DNA from: Mesaphorura yosii
Lineage: Eukaryota; Arthropoda; Collembola; Poduromorpha; Tullbergiidae
Direction of reading: 5' to 3'
DNA: 26,424 nt
Assembly: GCA_009869945.1 (NCBI GenBank)
Contig: WIXG01000690.1
Coordinates: forward strand, 1-26,424
This document shows positions 1 to 10,115 of the stretch, in pieces. A program made the translations under genes and the position numbers. Below the pieces are notes generated by a model, which was given only the letters and a program-made list of their open reading frames with translations, ran no database searches and was not told the origin of the DNA. Position 1 is the first letter of the stretch; each line of letters starts with the position of its first letter.

Positions 1-343
1 GACAGGTTTTGGGAAGGGGGGGGGGGGGGTAAACGCATACCTTTGTTTTAGTTTTGGGACTGACTGTCCCAGTTCTCTCACCAAAGGAAAAACTGGAGCA
101 TTTCAAATGATGTGTCTTTTTCATGTGTGAAGATGCAGGCCAAGAGGAAATTCAAGTTTGGAGTACCTCGGAGGAAATTTGACCGCACCGCTCCCTGTCG
201 TCTGTAGGGTATCGTCAATAAATCGATTTAAACGACCAGCCTTCCTGTCCTTGGAACCCAGAATCATTAACAAAGCAGAAGCCGCACAGGAACTAAGAAC
301 ACAGACTTCTTAACGTAATACATAGCAAGAGTACAAAACTTCG
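1..343. other. Non-coding sequence at window edge
   Basis: I see no supported gene here. A run of 14 G residues lies near bases 16-29. The rest is ordinary mixed sequence that would be the 5' flank or 5' UTR of the broken CUB gene that follows. No TATA box or other clear promoter element stands out. Confidence 0.5.
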
Positions 344-1978
344 ATGATGGCAACAAAGTCGAGGTGGTTGTCGCCTTCCAAGTGGATTTTTCAAGTCTTG
401 TGTCGCTTTGGTTGGCGGCGCAAATTTCAAATCAGCTTGGGTAAGTCTACTTTAGCTTCCTAAATTGCTGCTTGCTGCAATTAACCTAATTCTATTTCCC
501 TTATTGGTCGTGGTGATTAGAAACAGTCACATGAGGAGCCGGGCCGGGCTGCGCCTGCCCCAACTCTGGAAATCGCTCCGAGGGGTCGTTCGAGCGCAGG
601 AGGCGACAGGGAGTCAGGTGCAGAGCCTGACTTTGAATTGACAGAAACCAGGCTGACCCTCGTCGAGCAGCAAGCAATCTTACCTCGGCCGTACAATTGT
701 TTGCTGAAGAGTCGCGGTCAAGAATTGAACGCCTGGAAGCGACTCAGCTGATGGCGACAACTTCCTGTGGTGGCATCGCTGCTTTTGGTCGTTGGGTCGT
801 TGAGGCATCCGCCGAGTGGGAATTACAATTACCTAAGCAGCCAGGGCTGCCCCCGAAGGAAAAATTGTGACCCTCACATTTCATCGATTGGAGTTGAAGG
901 ACCACACCAGCTGCATCATCGACTGTTGAAGGTAATTCATAATTCATTCGTTGGCTCTGGAGTCTGAGTCCGAGCCCGAGTTTGCTGTTAGCAATTAAGT
1001 AATTACCATTTGCATATTTTGAATGCAGATTTCGAATACTGACTCAACTGGAAGCAGTTGGTTGCGCCGATTTTGTGGCGTCAACACCCCGGCCGGGGTG
1101 TTCCATTTGCTTCAAACGGAAATCGCGTCAGTCTTCGTTTTCATTCTGACGGTAGTGTTCAAGGAAGTGGGTTCGAAGTCGAAGTGGACAATTTCGGATC
1201 CGGCCAACGGCAACGTCACCACAAGTCCGAGTCTAAGCTTCTGGAGAACGCGAACGGGAGCGACTGGAGAATCGAACTGAGCTCTACGCGGCCAAGTTCC
1301 GACTAAAATCCGTGCTGAACATTCGCGCTCGTTGTTCCTACGAAAATGGCCAGAAGCTGCAGGGATTCATGTCCAGACTTGGCCGTTATTTGATGGGCGA
1401 GGTCGAGGATGTCCAGTTTGTGTCTCAGTCTCGGGGCCTGGCTGCAGGGTCGAGGGAGCTTCTCCAACTGATACCCAACGGCAGTGATGGCGATGATGAT
1501 CGTGAAGGCTTTTATTGCAGCGTGGAGAAATCCCTTATTTGTGGGACCAGCAACACGTGCGAATGCGGGACTCCTCTGCCTGACGGCACCACCCGAGTTC
1601 CGATGGTGCGCGAGATCGAGAATGGACGACTGCAGGCGCTGGCGCCGGCACGTGTCGACTGCAGGCCGGATCCGTTTGTCTGGAACAAGGCTTGGTAGGC
1701 TTTTTCCCTCAGACCTCAGCGGCACCCGGGGAGGGGCGCCCTCATCACACACGAACAACAAGCAACATCAGTGCCTGCCAGCAGGGCTCATGATGCATTT
1801 CCCGCTCCGACGTGTCAGCCTGCATGGAATCTGGGGTGGTGGCGGCTTTAAACGCAAGGATCCATCGATCCGTAGGTTAGGCGCAAGCGCGAACACGACC
1901 GTCACGCCCACGCTGCGTGTGTTTAGTGCCCTGCAGGAAGTGCTCAGCCACAAGGTTTGCCAGTGCAGCCCAGTTTAA
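344..1978 (+). pseudogene. Frame-broken CUB-domain gene, tandem relative of the gene at 2522-5943
   Basis: Translation in three alternating frames recovers pieces of the same protein type encoded at 2522-5943. They are a short heptad-like stretch (about 680-750), the start of a CUB domain with CGG (766-774) and GSLRHPPSGNY (about 797-829), PEGKIVTLTF and a TSC motif (about 850-915), a second CUB half with RFCGV and NRVSLRFHSDG (1060-1175), and a Cys-rich end with CGTSNTCECG (about 1540-1570) and a terminal VCQC (about 1955-1968). Splice sites survive: a donor at 441, acceptors at 520 and 1028, and a donor at 932. The 932-1028 intron interrupts the CUB domain at the same place as in the intact gene. 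About seven frame changes or stops fall within 1.6 kb, and only one CUB domain is present. It reads as a decayed duplicate. Clustered indel errors in the assembly are the alternative. Confidence 0.65.
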
Positions 1979-2419
1979 AGGGGAAGGCAGTGTTGAATAA
2001 TTTAACATACTTTTTAATTTCTGCAAGAGTTAAATGCAATTGAATAAAATTGTGAAACGTTTTCTCAACGTTCAATAAATTCAATTCACGAGCAGGAGCA
2101 GGAGCAATCGAAAATTGGCGATTTAAATTTCCAAGAATTCCTCATTGTGATAGCATAGATTCAAGAATAACAAACAACCAACAAGCAAGCAAGCTACTTG
2201 GGTCAAATGTCAAGGTTCAAGGTGCCTTCAGCGTCAACTGAGTTGGATTCGCAGCGACTATAACGCTGTGTGGCTTAAGATAACTCACAATTCGCAATTC
2301 CAAGAATTGATGGCCAAAGTTCACGTGTTGCTTCTGCATTCTGCGTGTTGTCCATTTCTGCAGAAATCGCTTATCAGAATTCACAATCCTGCCCACAGAA
2401 ACGACTGATGCAATTACCT
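1979..2419. other. Intergenic region between the two CUB genes
   Basis: No coding sequence is supported here. AATAAA motifs near 2044 and 2073 would suit the 3' end of the upstream broken gene. The remainder is AT-rich, with small simple repeats (GAGCAGGAGCAGGAGCA near 2091; AAGCAAGCAAGC near 2180), and it leads into the promoter of the downstream gene. Confidence 0.45.
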
Positions 2420-2457
2420 TATAAACAACTCAGTTCATGCCCGAGTTAAAATCAGTA
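2420..2457 (+). promoter_or_regulatory. Putative core promoter (TATA box and initiator) of the CUB gene
   Basis: TATAAA lies at 2420-2425 and an arthropod-type initiator, TCAGTA, at 2452-2457. That puts the TATA box about 34 bases before the presumed +1 A (2454). The start codon follows 68 bases later at 2522. The spacing is slightly longer than the usual 30-31 bases, so this is plausible but not proven. Confidence 0.4.
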
Positions 2458-2521
2458 GCAATTTAATCGTCTTTCGCACTAATTACAAGCACACAAGCGT
2501 ACAATTCCGGGACATTTAAAT

Positions 2522-5500
2522 ATGTTCAGGCTCAGGCTTCCGCCGAAGGCCGCCCAAATTCTTATCATTTTGACGGCTCTGCTAGCGCGGGCTTTGGCCA
2601 CACCGAATTCCGAATCCATCGATATCGATACCCTTGCCAACATTGAGTAAGCCAAGCCGAAATTGTAAATTGCGAGTAGGCATGAAAGGAGATGCAATTT
2701 AGCTGGCTAAATAGACGAAATATTCATTCACGTTGATTTAGAAATAGACTTGGTGGAGATGGGCCGGAACAACCAACGTCCGCTGCACCCCCAGCCCCCG
2801 CCGCTCTCGACTTGCCTCAGCTCTGGCGGCTCCTCGCAAAAATCGAGCATAGACAGGATGAGTTCGACGGAGAAATCAAAATACTTGCTGCCGCGCTGAA
2901 CAGAAATTTGGACACAGCGCGGCAAGAATGGAGCCGGACAGCCGCCAAGCGTCAGGCCGACATAGAGCAAACCGGACACGGGCTCCGGAAGCTCAGACAA
3001 GACATGGAAGTGCACAGCATGAAATTGGCGAGACTCAGCAGCAGACTGGGCGAAATTCAAAGCGCCGCGAATGAGTCGCTGGCGAAGGCCAGCGGGCTGC
3101 AAACCGCGTTGAGGGCAGCTGACGGAAACGCGGCGTCGCTGCGAACGCAGCAGAATCAGATGACAACTTCTCTGAATGCCCTGACGAGGTTCACGCAGGA
3201 GACGAGGGCGGGGCTGAGCGCACGGATCGGTCGGCTGGAGAGTCTGCTCCTCCGGGGTCGGCCACTGCCGCCAACACCCCTGCCATGGACAGGTACTACT
3301 ACGACTAGAACGACTACGAGAGCACCACCGATTTATTGGGCCTCCTCTCCCTGTGGCGGCCGCTTCACGACCCCCACCGGGCAACTCCGCTACCCAGACA
3401 CAGGTTTAAATTACCCGCCAAACAAGCATTGCACCTGGACGATATCTGCACCGGTTGGCAAACACGTTGTGATCAGATTCCAGCGTTTTTCACTGGAAGA
3501 CGAGTCATCGTGCCAATCTGATTATTTGGAGGTTTGTATATTTTCCAATTTCCTGAGGCTGGGGGGCCGTTGATTTCCGAGCGCCCACACCCAGCAGTAT
3601 TTTAAGCACGGTCTGGCTTTCTTTGTGGTAGATTCGAAATGGGCATGGCGTCAGCCTGCACAAATTCTGTGGGCACGAAATTCCGTTGAATGGGCACCCA
3701 ATTTCAGCGTCCGGCGCAGTGAGTCTTATCTTTCGCTCCGACAGCACGATTGCATTCAGCGGGTTTCAGCTGACCTGGGAATTTGCAAATCAAGGTTCGA
3801 TACGATAAAGCTAATTTGACACGGATAATTTTTCAATTGCTTCGTGTGGTGGCCAGCCGTTGACCCTCCGCCTCCGCCCGTCTGCGGAGGCTCGCTCGGC
3901 GCCGAAGGAGCGCTGAAGTACCCCCAATTTGGAAACTACCCAAATAACCAAGAGTGCAACTGGACCTTCACAGCGCCAGAAGGGAAACTGATTCGACTCC
4001 AGTTCACAAGAATACGCATGCAGTTTGGTATTGGGTGTCCGACTGACTGGCTGAAGGTTCAGACGGAAGGGAACACGCTGGCAAAATATTGCTCAGCGAA
4101 TTTTCAGGGAACCAGCGTTCCCTTCATTTCCCTGAATTCGACAATGAATGTCCACTTCCACTCGGATTGGTGGGGGACGGGGGCGGGATTTGAGCTGTTG
4201 TGGCGTTCAATCGAAGCCGGTAAGTGCGTACCCGGCGGCGGTGGCGAGAATTTCAAATTTCAAGGCGGATAATTGTTGTATTCGCAGATGGCGTAAATCG
4301 GATGTACTTTCACAACGCCGACTGGGCCCATACGCTCGTGCTGCCTGGGCGGGACGCTCGTGTGAGTCCTAGCGGAGGCGACCCACGGCGTCAACACCTC
4401 GCGATGGTGTACGAGTTCCTAAATTCGACGGCAGTGACCCGAGTGACCGTGCAGGCGTCCGCGACTGTTTGCCCTGACGTTGTCGGCCCGACCTGCAAGT
4501 ACGAAAATACCGCCACGTTCAACACGGCGACAAACCGTTCTTGGGTGATGAAATCAGACGGCGTTCACGCACAGAAGCAGGGTTCAATGGATTTGAGCGA
4601 GGTCGACCCCGAAGGACCCGTGTACCCGTGGACGGTGACTCCTGGGTGCGGCGGCTCCTTCAACACGTCGTCGGGGACGCTCAGGCACCCTCCGGCAGGT
4701 GTCTCTCTCTACGAACAGAACGAGAGCTGCTCGTGGACGATCACCGTCCCCGAAGGACAGCGTGTCAACCTGAGATTCCAATCGTTCGAATTGGAGCCGA
4801 ATGACTTCTGTTCTTACGATTGGCTGGAGGTTCGTGTTCGATGATCGCGTTGATGCGATATCCAAATCGGATCCAGTTCTTGAATTGCATTGAGCCTGCT
4901 CTTGAATTGCAGGTCCGAGATGTTAATGCTGATCGGTTGCTTGGTAAATTCTGTGGCTACAGCCTTCCCAGAGGAGGTCTCCTCGAATCGACGGGAAACC
5001 AGCTGAGTCTTAGGTTCCGAAGTGACGCCAGTGGGCAACGAAGTGGGTTTCAGTTGACTTGGACGGCAGTGGGCGCTCCAATGGTGGAGCCGCTTTCAAG
5101 TAAGTTGGGATTATCCTTGCATTTCCACTTTACTTACTTATAGTTCCTTTGCAATGTTTTACGTGGCACAATTTTACAGGCACTGTGGAGACCGCCACTG
5201 TGCACACTATCACTGTTGGTAATGCCAATAATGCCACCGTGGTGGCTGTCCCCATGGGGTCGGTTGCGGATACTGTCACTGGTGACTTTGACCTTGTTGA
5301 AGATGGGAATCAAAGAAATGTGACTCGGCCCTCTTGGCTCTCACTCCTCCAAGCCTACTTTCAGCAAATTCGCGCCAATTCCACATTAGACTTTGGTTCG
5401 CCGTGCTCCCACGAAATGGAACTGAACCGACGTGCCTACATGTCCAACGTGACTACGGCGTCCTTGATCCCGGGCGGCGGAGGTGAACCGGTCTCGGTCG

Positions 5501-5943
5501 CAGGGTGGGCTGAGCTGCAATCAGACGGGGGCCACAACTATTGCAACCATGACGAATTTCTTACCTGCGGGGCGAGCAACACCTGCGAGTGTGGCTCATA
5601 CCTGCTGAACGGCTTCCCTGTCTCGATGGTACGCGAGAACAACACGTGCCGATTTCAGGCGGGTTCCATTTGCCTGCCGTCCGATTTGAACCTCGCGCGC
5701 GACTTCCCGTTCGAAGAAGATCTTCTGCTACTTCCTTTCAGTCCTCTCGCGGCATGTCAAGAAGGCTCCACATGCATCGATCGAGCCAATCGTACTGCGT
5801 GTTCCGGCAATTTCATATTTGAGCGTCTCTGGCCTTTGGGCACCCCAGTCGACTTGACTGATTTTTTCAATCTTATGCGATTTGTCATGGATTATGATAG
5901 TCAAGTTTGTGAGTGCACTGCTGCGGAGGCTAGCGAGAAATAA
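2522..5943 (+). CDS. Secreted protein with coiled coil, three CUB domains and Cys-rich tail (989 aa)
   Basis: Seven exons join in frame: 2522-2646, 2742-3531, 3632-3794, 3857-4219, 4288-4829, 4913-5099 and 5144-5943, 2970 bases in all. Residues 1 to about 27 form a signal peptide (hydrophobic core LIILTALLA). A long charged heptad region (about 66-215) suggests a coiled coil that could oligomerise, followed by a Thr-rich hinge. CUB1 starts at C246 (CGGRF), CUB2 at C369 and CUB3 at C601. Each shows the family pattern CGG, C-x-W, aromatic-rich strands and GFxLxW. CUB1 and CUB3 are each split by an intron directly after a D-x-LE motif. Residues about 810-989 are Cys-rich (CGASNTCECG; final VCEC) and are not a domain I recognise. 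CUB domains bind proteins or carbohydrates outside the cell. No protease domain is present, so a binding or scaffold role is likely, with an unknown ligand. Confidence 0.85.
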
Positions 5944-5944
5944 A
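5939..5944 (+). terminator. AATAAA overlapping the stop codon of the CUB gene
   Basis: The TAA stop of the CUB gene (5941-5943) lies inside an AATAAA hexamer, and no other canonical hexamer is seen in the next 150 bases. If it is used, the 3' UTR would be extremely short. A more distal variant signal is equally possible. Confidence 0.3.
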
Positions 5945-6114
5945 TGGGGAACAGAAGGTAAATGCCACTTCGCAGCTGGAAGGCAGGCCAAAAATAATTT
6001 TCGTGAACCACATTTGAATTCATTAATGTATGACCATTCAGATTTCTGATTCAGAAAACTACACAAAAATTCATATCTGATTCCATTCTTGTTAGAATTA
6101 CTGCGTGTCAGATT

Positions 6115-6570
6115 CTACTGTCTGGACTTGGTGGCTGAATCTTGCAACTGGCTTAGGTTGAATAGTTCAAATGCTTGAAGTAAAAGTGCATCTTCATCTT
6201 CCTCTCCTTCTTCGGCATCGACGGAGCTGTTGCTCCGGAAGATAATGACAGAGATTGAGTTTTCCTTCGGTTCCAATACTCTGTATTGCACTTTGGGCAG
6301 GTGCTGAAATGGAGGATGTCTCCGAATCTTCAGTGTTGGTGGTGCCCACTGATAATGACGTGTAGTTGACCCCGATCCGCCTGAGCTGCTGGAGGCAATG
6401 GACCAAGTTGATGAAATGTTACTAAATACATTCTCGTACAGAGACATAATAGACAAAAATGGATGCTGCCGAAGTGAATAATATCATTATGTTAACGCCA
6501 CAAGTAAAATCTACAATTACAAATCCACCAGCACGTTGGGATTGGTATGGGTACACTAACGCACAATCTG
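6115..6570 (-). pseudogene. Probable gene relic: one membrane segment plus acidic tail, one frame break
   Basis: On the minus strand a good acceptor (T/C-rich tract ending CCCAG near 6570) leads into an open frame. It encodes a hydrophobic segment (FVIVDFTCGVNIMILF, then SIFVYYVSVRE). That frame stops near 6420, while a frame one base away continues to 6115 with a Ser-rich, then acidic, tail (EEGEEDEDALLLQAFELF). The two halves fit together if one base is extra. No upstream exon is visible before the neighbouring gene's 3' end, so the locus looks truncated as well. The membrane segment and the following basic residue resemble the transmembrane end of the paralog at 10116-11996. It may be the tail of a fourth family copy, but this rests on a short stretch. 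Confidence 0.3.
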
Positions 6571-6890
6571 GGAAAGAACAGTAACAGTATTCGCAAATAC
6601 CTCTGCAATTTGTACAGATGTACATGATTTCAAATATTTTATGGCGAAATTCTTCCTTTTATGATGGTTTTTTTTTTTTACAGTTATTCGTAATGGACCA
6701 CAAATTCGTGCTGTACATAAAATGGTTAATCTGATTTTGATTAGGGTTTGATGATATTATTTTGCAAAAAAATACGACAAAAATTTATTATGAATAAATT
6801 AAAACAAATTACAAATAAAATCGGAATATTTGACTCCTTTACTACACCACTTCCCATGAGAACCTTTTCTTATGAGTAATTCCAGTGAAA
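6571..6890. other. AT-rich 3' flank of the fusogen-like gene
   Basis: No gene is seen. A T-rich tract followed by ACAG (about 6668-6683, plus strand) resembles a 3' splice site but leads into no open frame. The region includes the presumed 3' UTR of the minus-strand gene at 6891-8744. Confidence 0.45.
6784..6789 (-). terminator. Polyadenylation signal of the gene at 6891-8744
   Basis: AATAAA on the minus strand, about 100 bases beyond the stop codon, in AT-rich sequence. Confidence 0.45.
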
Positions 6891-8744
6891 TTACTTGCCC
6901 CAGGATGGGGCGGCTGATCCCCTTCCCGATTCCGACCTTCCTTGCTCAAGAGCAAGTAACCCTTGACCCTGCCCTTGGGAATAGTACTCTTGCCCTGCCC
7001 CTGTCATATTGGTATACTGACTCCGCCCTTGCCTCGGACCCTGAACCCTAGCAGTGGCCTTTTTGACGTAAATCACAATCCCGATAGCGAATACTATAAA
7101 ATGAACAGCCAAGGCCACCAGGGCAATTTCTATTACACCAAAACCCGTTGGTAGGAGTTCAGATTTTTTCCTATTTCCCACCAACTTATCCCCATCCTCC
7201 AGGAACCCTGTGGGACAATCCCCCGTAAGTGGAAACGTATCCATATCTAGTTTCAGGATGTCCGGCATCATATGGTAGATAGCTTTATTTGAGTAGAGCT
7301 TTTCAGCCATTTTGAAATTTACCGGGCGTAATTGTTTTGCAATCTTTTGACCAGTCAGAATTTCAAATGTTTCATCCGAATGTATAGCGAAAACGTATGG
7401 CGGGCATTTATGATCTTTTTTATATATATGGATATCGAATCCTTCGCAATAGATAAGCCATTGATTGTCTACAGCCCTGATTTGAATTGCAGTCTGGTCA
7501 ACATAATACAGGGGTTCACAGGACTTACGCCAGTATTTGTAGAAGGAAAGGGGGTTGTAAGGGAGGCAGGCGGAGGCGGTGGGGAATAAAATCAAGTCCG
7601 AGGTATCCCCTGACGAGTAGGGGACCAAACAATTGCTGAGGGAATCGTATGCAATCTCACGAGGACCGACGTACTCAAGTTTATAGCCTAATTCAGAGGT
7701 GACGCTAATGTTGTTAGCGCTACTATCGCCCAGCTTTGTATTGACCGTGGCTGGTAGCATACGATAGAATGTAAATGGGTTTGCCCTATACACTTTAACT
7801 CCAAAATCAGTCACATTCTTCCGAAACTGAAACGTTAACAAGGAATTATGTTCAGAGAAATGGCATTGAATTGGAACACTCCCATCGTACACATCAATCA
7901 GACTGTGATTTGTTCCCATCATAAATGCATCGAACAACCGGAGACTTAACCTTCCTTGTTTCCATTCACGAGCGACTTCAGCTAAATTATCTTTTCCCGA
8001 TGCAAATGTCGCAGCTAACTGGCTGGTGATGGTCACTGTAGGGGCTAGAGTATTCGTGACCGCTTGGCGCCAGTCTTGAAGTGTCCCAATGTCCAATTCA
8101 GTATGGCTGACACGAACCTCAAGCTCAGAGATTGCCTGTGCCATTTCTTGAGCTTTCACTTCCAGCTGAGCTTGTCTGGACGCTATGTTAGTTACCCGAG
8201 TTTTGATGTACTGGATTTCTTGATTGATTTCATTGATACGTGTGTCCAGACCATCAATTTGTCTCGACAAGCCACCAATGGCGCTGCGAACCGACCTCGC
8301 ATGAATCAGTCCTCCAATAAATCCAAACACGGATCCAATAAATCGTTTTTTCCGTGGTTTCGGAATGTCGACACTGGTGGCAGCATTAGCAGCACGAGGA
8401 GGAATTGCAGCAACGAAGCCCGGCCTACAAAGGTCACGTAAAGGCTGAGTATAGGTGACATCAAATTCCTTGTCACACCAGGCAACAAAATCTTCTTGTG
8501 TTCCAGGTACAATTTGTGGATCATAGAATTTGGCACAAGGTTTGTAGAGTTGGATGAGGAGGAATATGTCTACTTCACCAGACTTTAGGCGATGGTTCGG
8601 AGACTCTGTCCACGTTATGGGGAGTTCTTTGAAGAAGGTGGAAGTGGCCTGGCGGAATGATTGGGCCAAGAGGAGGAAGAAGAAGAACGTCTTCTTCATC
8701 AGAGTACTCGTGAAGAAGAAACTGGCCATTTTCACTGATGGCAT
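6891..8744 (-). CDS. Fusion-glycoprotein-like type I membrane protein with furin site (617 aa), paralog 1
   Basis: This is a single open frame without introns. Residues about 16-36 form a signal peptide (Met16 begins MKKTFFFFLLL; Met6 and Met1 are other possible starts, at 8699, 8729 and 8744). An N-terminal block holds C70, C90 and C106. RKKR (131-134) is a furin-type site, followed directly by the Gly/Phe-rich stretch FIGSVFGFIGG and a coiled coil (about 155-230). Then come C294, C372, C393, C409, C433, C447 and C510, with signature motifs YKLEYVGP (354-361) and YKYWRKSC (402-409). A transmembrane helix (about 536-560) and a Gly/Gln-rich cytoplasmic tail end the protein. The order of parts matches class I-like fusion glycoproteins of the baculovirus F/errantivirus Env type, or a captured relative such as Drosophila Iris. 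I infer this from layout, not from a database match. It is the only one of the three copies to keep the cleavage site and the hydrophobic stretch. Confidence 0.8.
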   Translation of the reverse strand: MPSVKMASFFFTSTLMKKTFFFFLLLAQSFRQATSTFFKELPITWTESPNHRLKSGEVDIFLLIQLYKPCAKFYDPQIVPGTQEDFVAWCDKEFDVTYTQPLRDLCRPGFVAAIPPRAANAATSVDIPKPRKKRFIGSVFGFIGGLIHARSVRSAIGGLSRQIDGLDTRINEINQEIQYIKTRVTNIASRQAQLEVKAQEMAQAISELEVRVSHTELDIGTLQDWRQAVTNTLAPTVTITSQLAATFASGKDNLAEVAREWKQGRLSLRLFDAFMMGTNHSLIDVYDGSVPIQCHFSEHNSLLTFQFRKNVTDFGVKVYRANPFTFYRMLPATVNTKLGDSSANNISVTSELGYKLEYVGPREIAYDSLSNCLVPYSSGDTSDLILFPTASACLPYNPLSFYKYWRKSCEPLYYVDQTAIQIRAVDNQWLIYCEGFDIHIYKKDHKCPPYVFAIHSDETFEILTGQKIAKQLRPVNFKMAEKLYSNKAIYHMMPDILKLDMDTFPLTGDCPTGFLEDGDKLVGNRKKSELLPTGFGVIEIALVALAVHFIVFAIGIVIYVKKATARVQGPRQGRSQYTNMTGAGQEYYSQGQGQGLLALEQGRSESGRGSAAPSWGK

Positions 8745-10023
8745 GACTTCTCAAGAATTATTTCGTCAAAGGGGATTTCTACATAAAAAAAATTCAGTTC
8801 AATAAATATTATCGTAAAGGTGTTAATGAGTATAGAACAAAGGCATAAAGGTAGATTTACCTTTCAGATTTATAACATCAGAAGGATTCAGGCTCAATGT
8901 ATATGCGTGAAATGAAACCGCTCAAAAAGGAGCAGAAGGCAGAGATCACTTTGGGCTATACGCACAATTGGCAAAAAATTAGCAAACTACTGCAATGCTG
9001 TCAGGAACTCGGTACTCTTATTCTCAGCAGGTGTTCGTTATACTAACACTTCTAAATATGGAAATGAATCTTGCGAAATCAAATGCTTCCAGTTTTATGA
9101 AAGGGTTACAGTAACAAAGCAATCAGCAATCCAAGAGATACGGCCATGCGAAAGATGAGTCACACGCAGGATTTATCGTCATGTAATCTGGGGTCAAAAG
9201 CACTTGAAACTAGTACCAGCACTAATAGAAATGTGAATGAAATTATAAGATGAGTAATGGTGGCACGAATTCAGAAAAAAAAGTGAGGTGTAAAGATATT
9301 TGCAGAATTTTGAACTAAATGATTTGATAAGGCAGTGCAGCATATTATTGGCAACAATTATTTGTAGTATAGTAGTGGATAGTGAGGTGAGTCAATATTA
9401 ACGGTGATTATTGCAATTCGCAGTAGGATTAAATCGGATGAGAAGCCAGTCGTCTGTAAGCAGGAAAAAAGTACTCGAGAACGTGTGTTTACTGTTTATT
9501 TTTCAATGAGTTATCAAAATAATGAAAAATGGCTGATGAGTGGGCTGCTGTGTACTGATAAGAAATCCATGCTGAAGATGCATACATCACATAGCCTTTT
9601 TCCACAGGAATGGATTCCCAAATCCAATCATCTTCGTCATCATCATAGATTGGAGTCTGTCAGGTAACTTTACAAATATTTGAATTTCTGAACCAGTTTT
9701 GGTATGGTCGTATGCAAATAAGAGATGAGAGCTTGTTGGGAGGTCTGGTAATGAGGGGACAGTAACCTTGTGCTAAATATTTCTAGTATTATTCATAAGG
9801 TGACAGAAGAATCACTGCTAGTACACTGGATTCATGGATTAAGGACCACCGAATTATGAGAGAGGAATAAGTTCAGGAAAGGGTGGGCGGTTAATCTACA
9901 TGATGCAATGAAGTCTTGTTTTTTTGCAAGGATGTGCGGACAATCAATGTTATCGTAATGAATGAGTTGTTGTAATGATGTTATGAATGGATTGAATTAG
10001 TAAATTAAAGTAAATAATTTGAT
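8745..10023. other. Intergenic region, no gene seen
   Basis: About 1.3 kb of AT-rich sequence between two minus-strand paralogs. It should contain the promoter and 5' UTR of the gene ending at 6891. A short frame near 9404-9667 has no ATG start and shows no family features. I saw no LTR-like direct repeats, gag or pol fragments. Confidence 0.5.
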
Positions 10024-10029
10024 TTTATT
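10024..10029 (-). terminator. Polyadenylation signal of the gene at 10116-11996
   Basis: AATAAA on the minus strand, about 87 bases past the stop codon. Confidence 0.45.
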
Positions 10030-10115
10030 CGTAAGACTCACATTCGAAGTTTAAATTATCAATTAGCCAACTAGTAAAACATGCAAAAGAAATGCAAAAA
10101 ATAGGTAAATTAAGT

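Noticed and set aside
16..29. Poly-G run at the window start
   Set aside because: A simple homopolymer with no associated structure. It may be partly an assembly or length artefact.
2728..3384. Minus-strand open frame opposite the CUB gene
   Set aside because: It is antisense to exon 2 of a well-supported gene and rich in Arg/Ser/Pro, as expected for a shadow.
8745..10115. Possible LTR retroelement around the fusogen-like genes
   Set aside because: I looked for paired direct repeats, gag or pol motifs and a primer-binding site by eye and found none. The genes have their own polyadenylation signals and, in one case, a 5' UTR intron.
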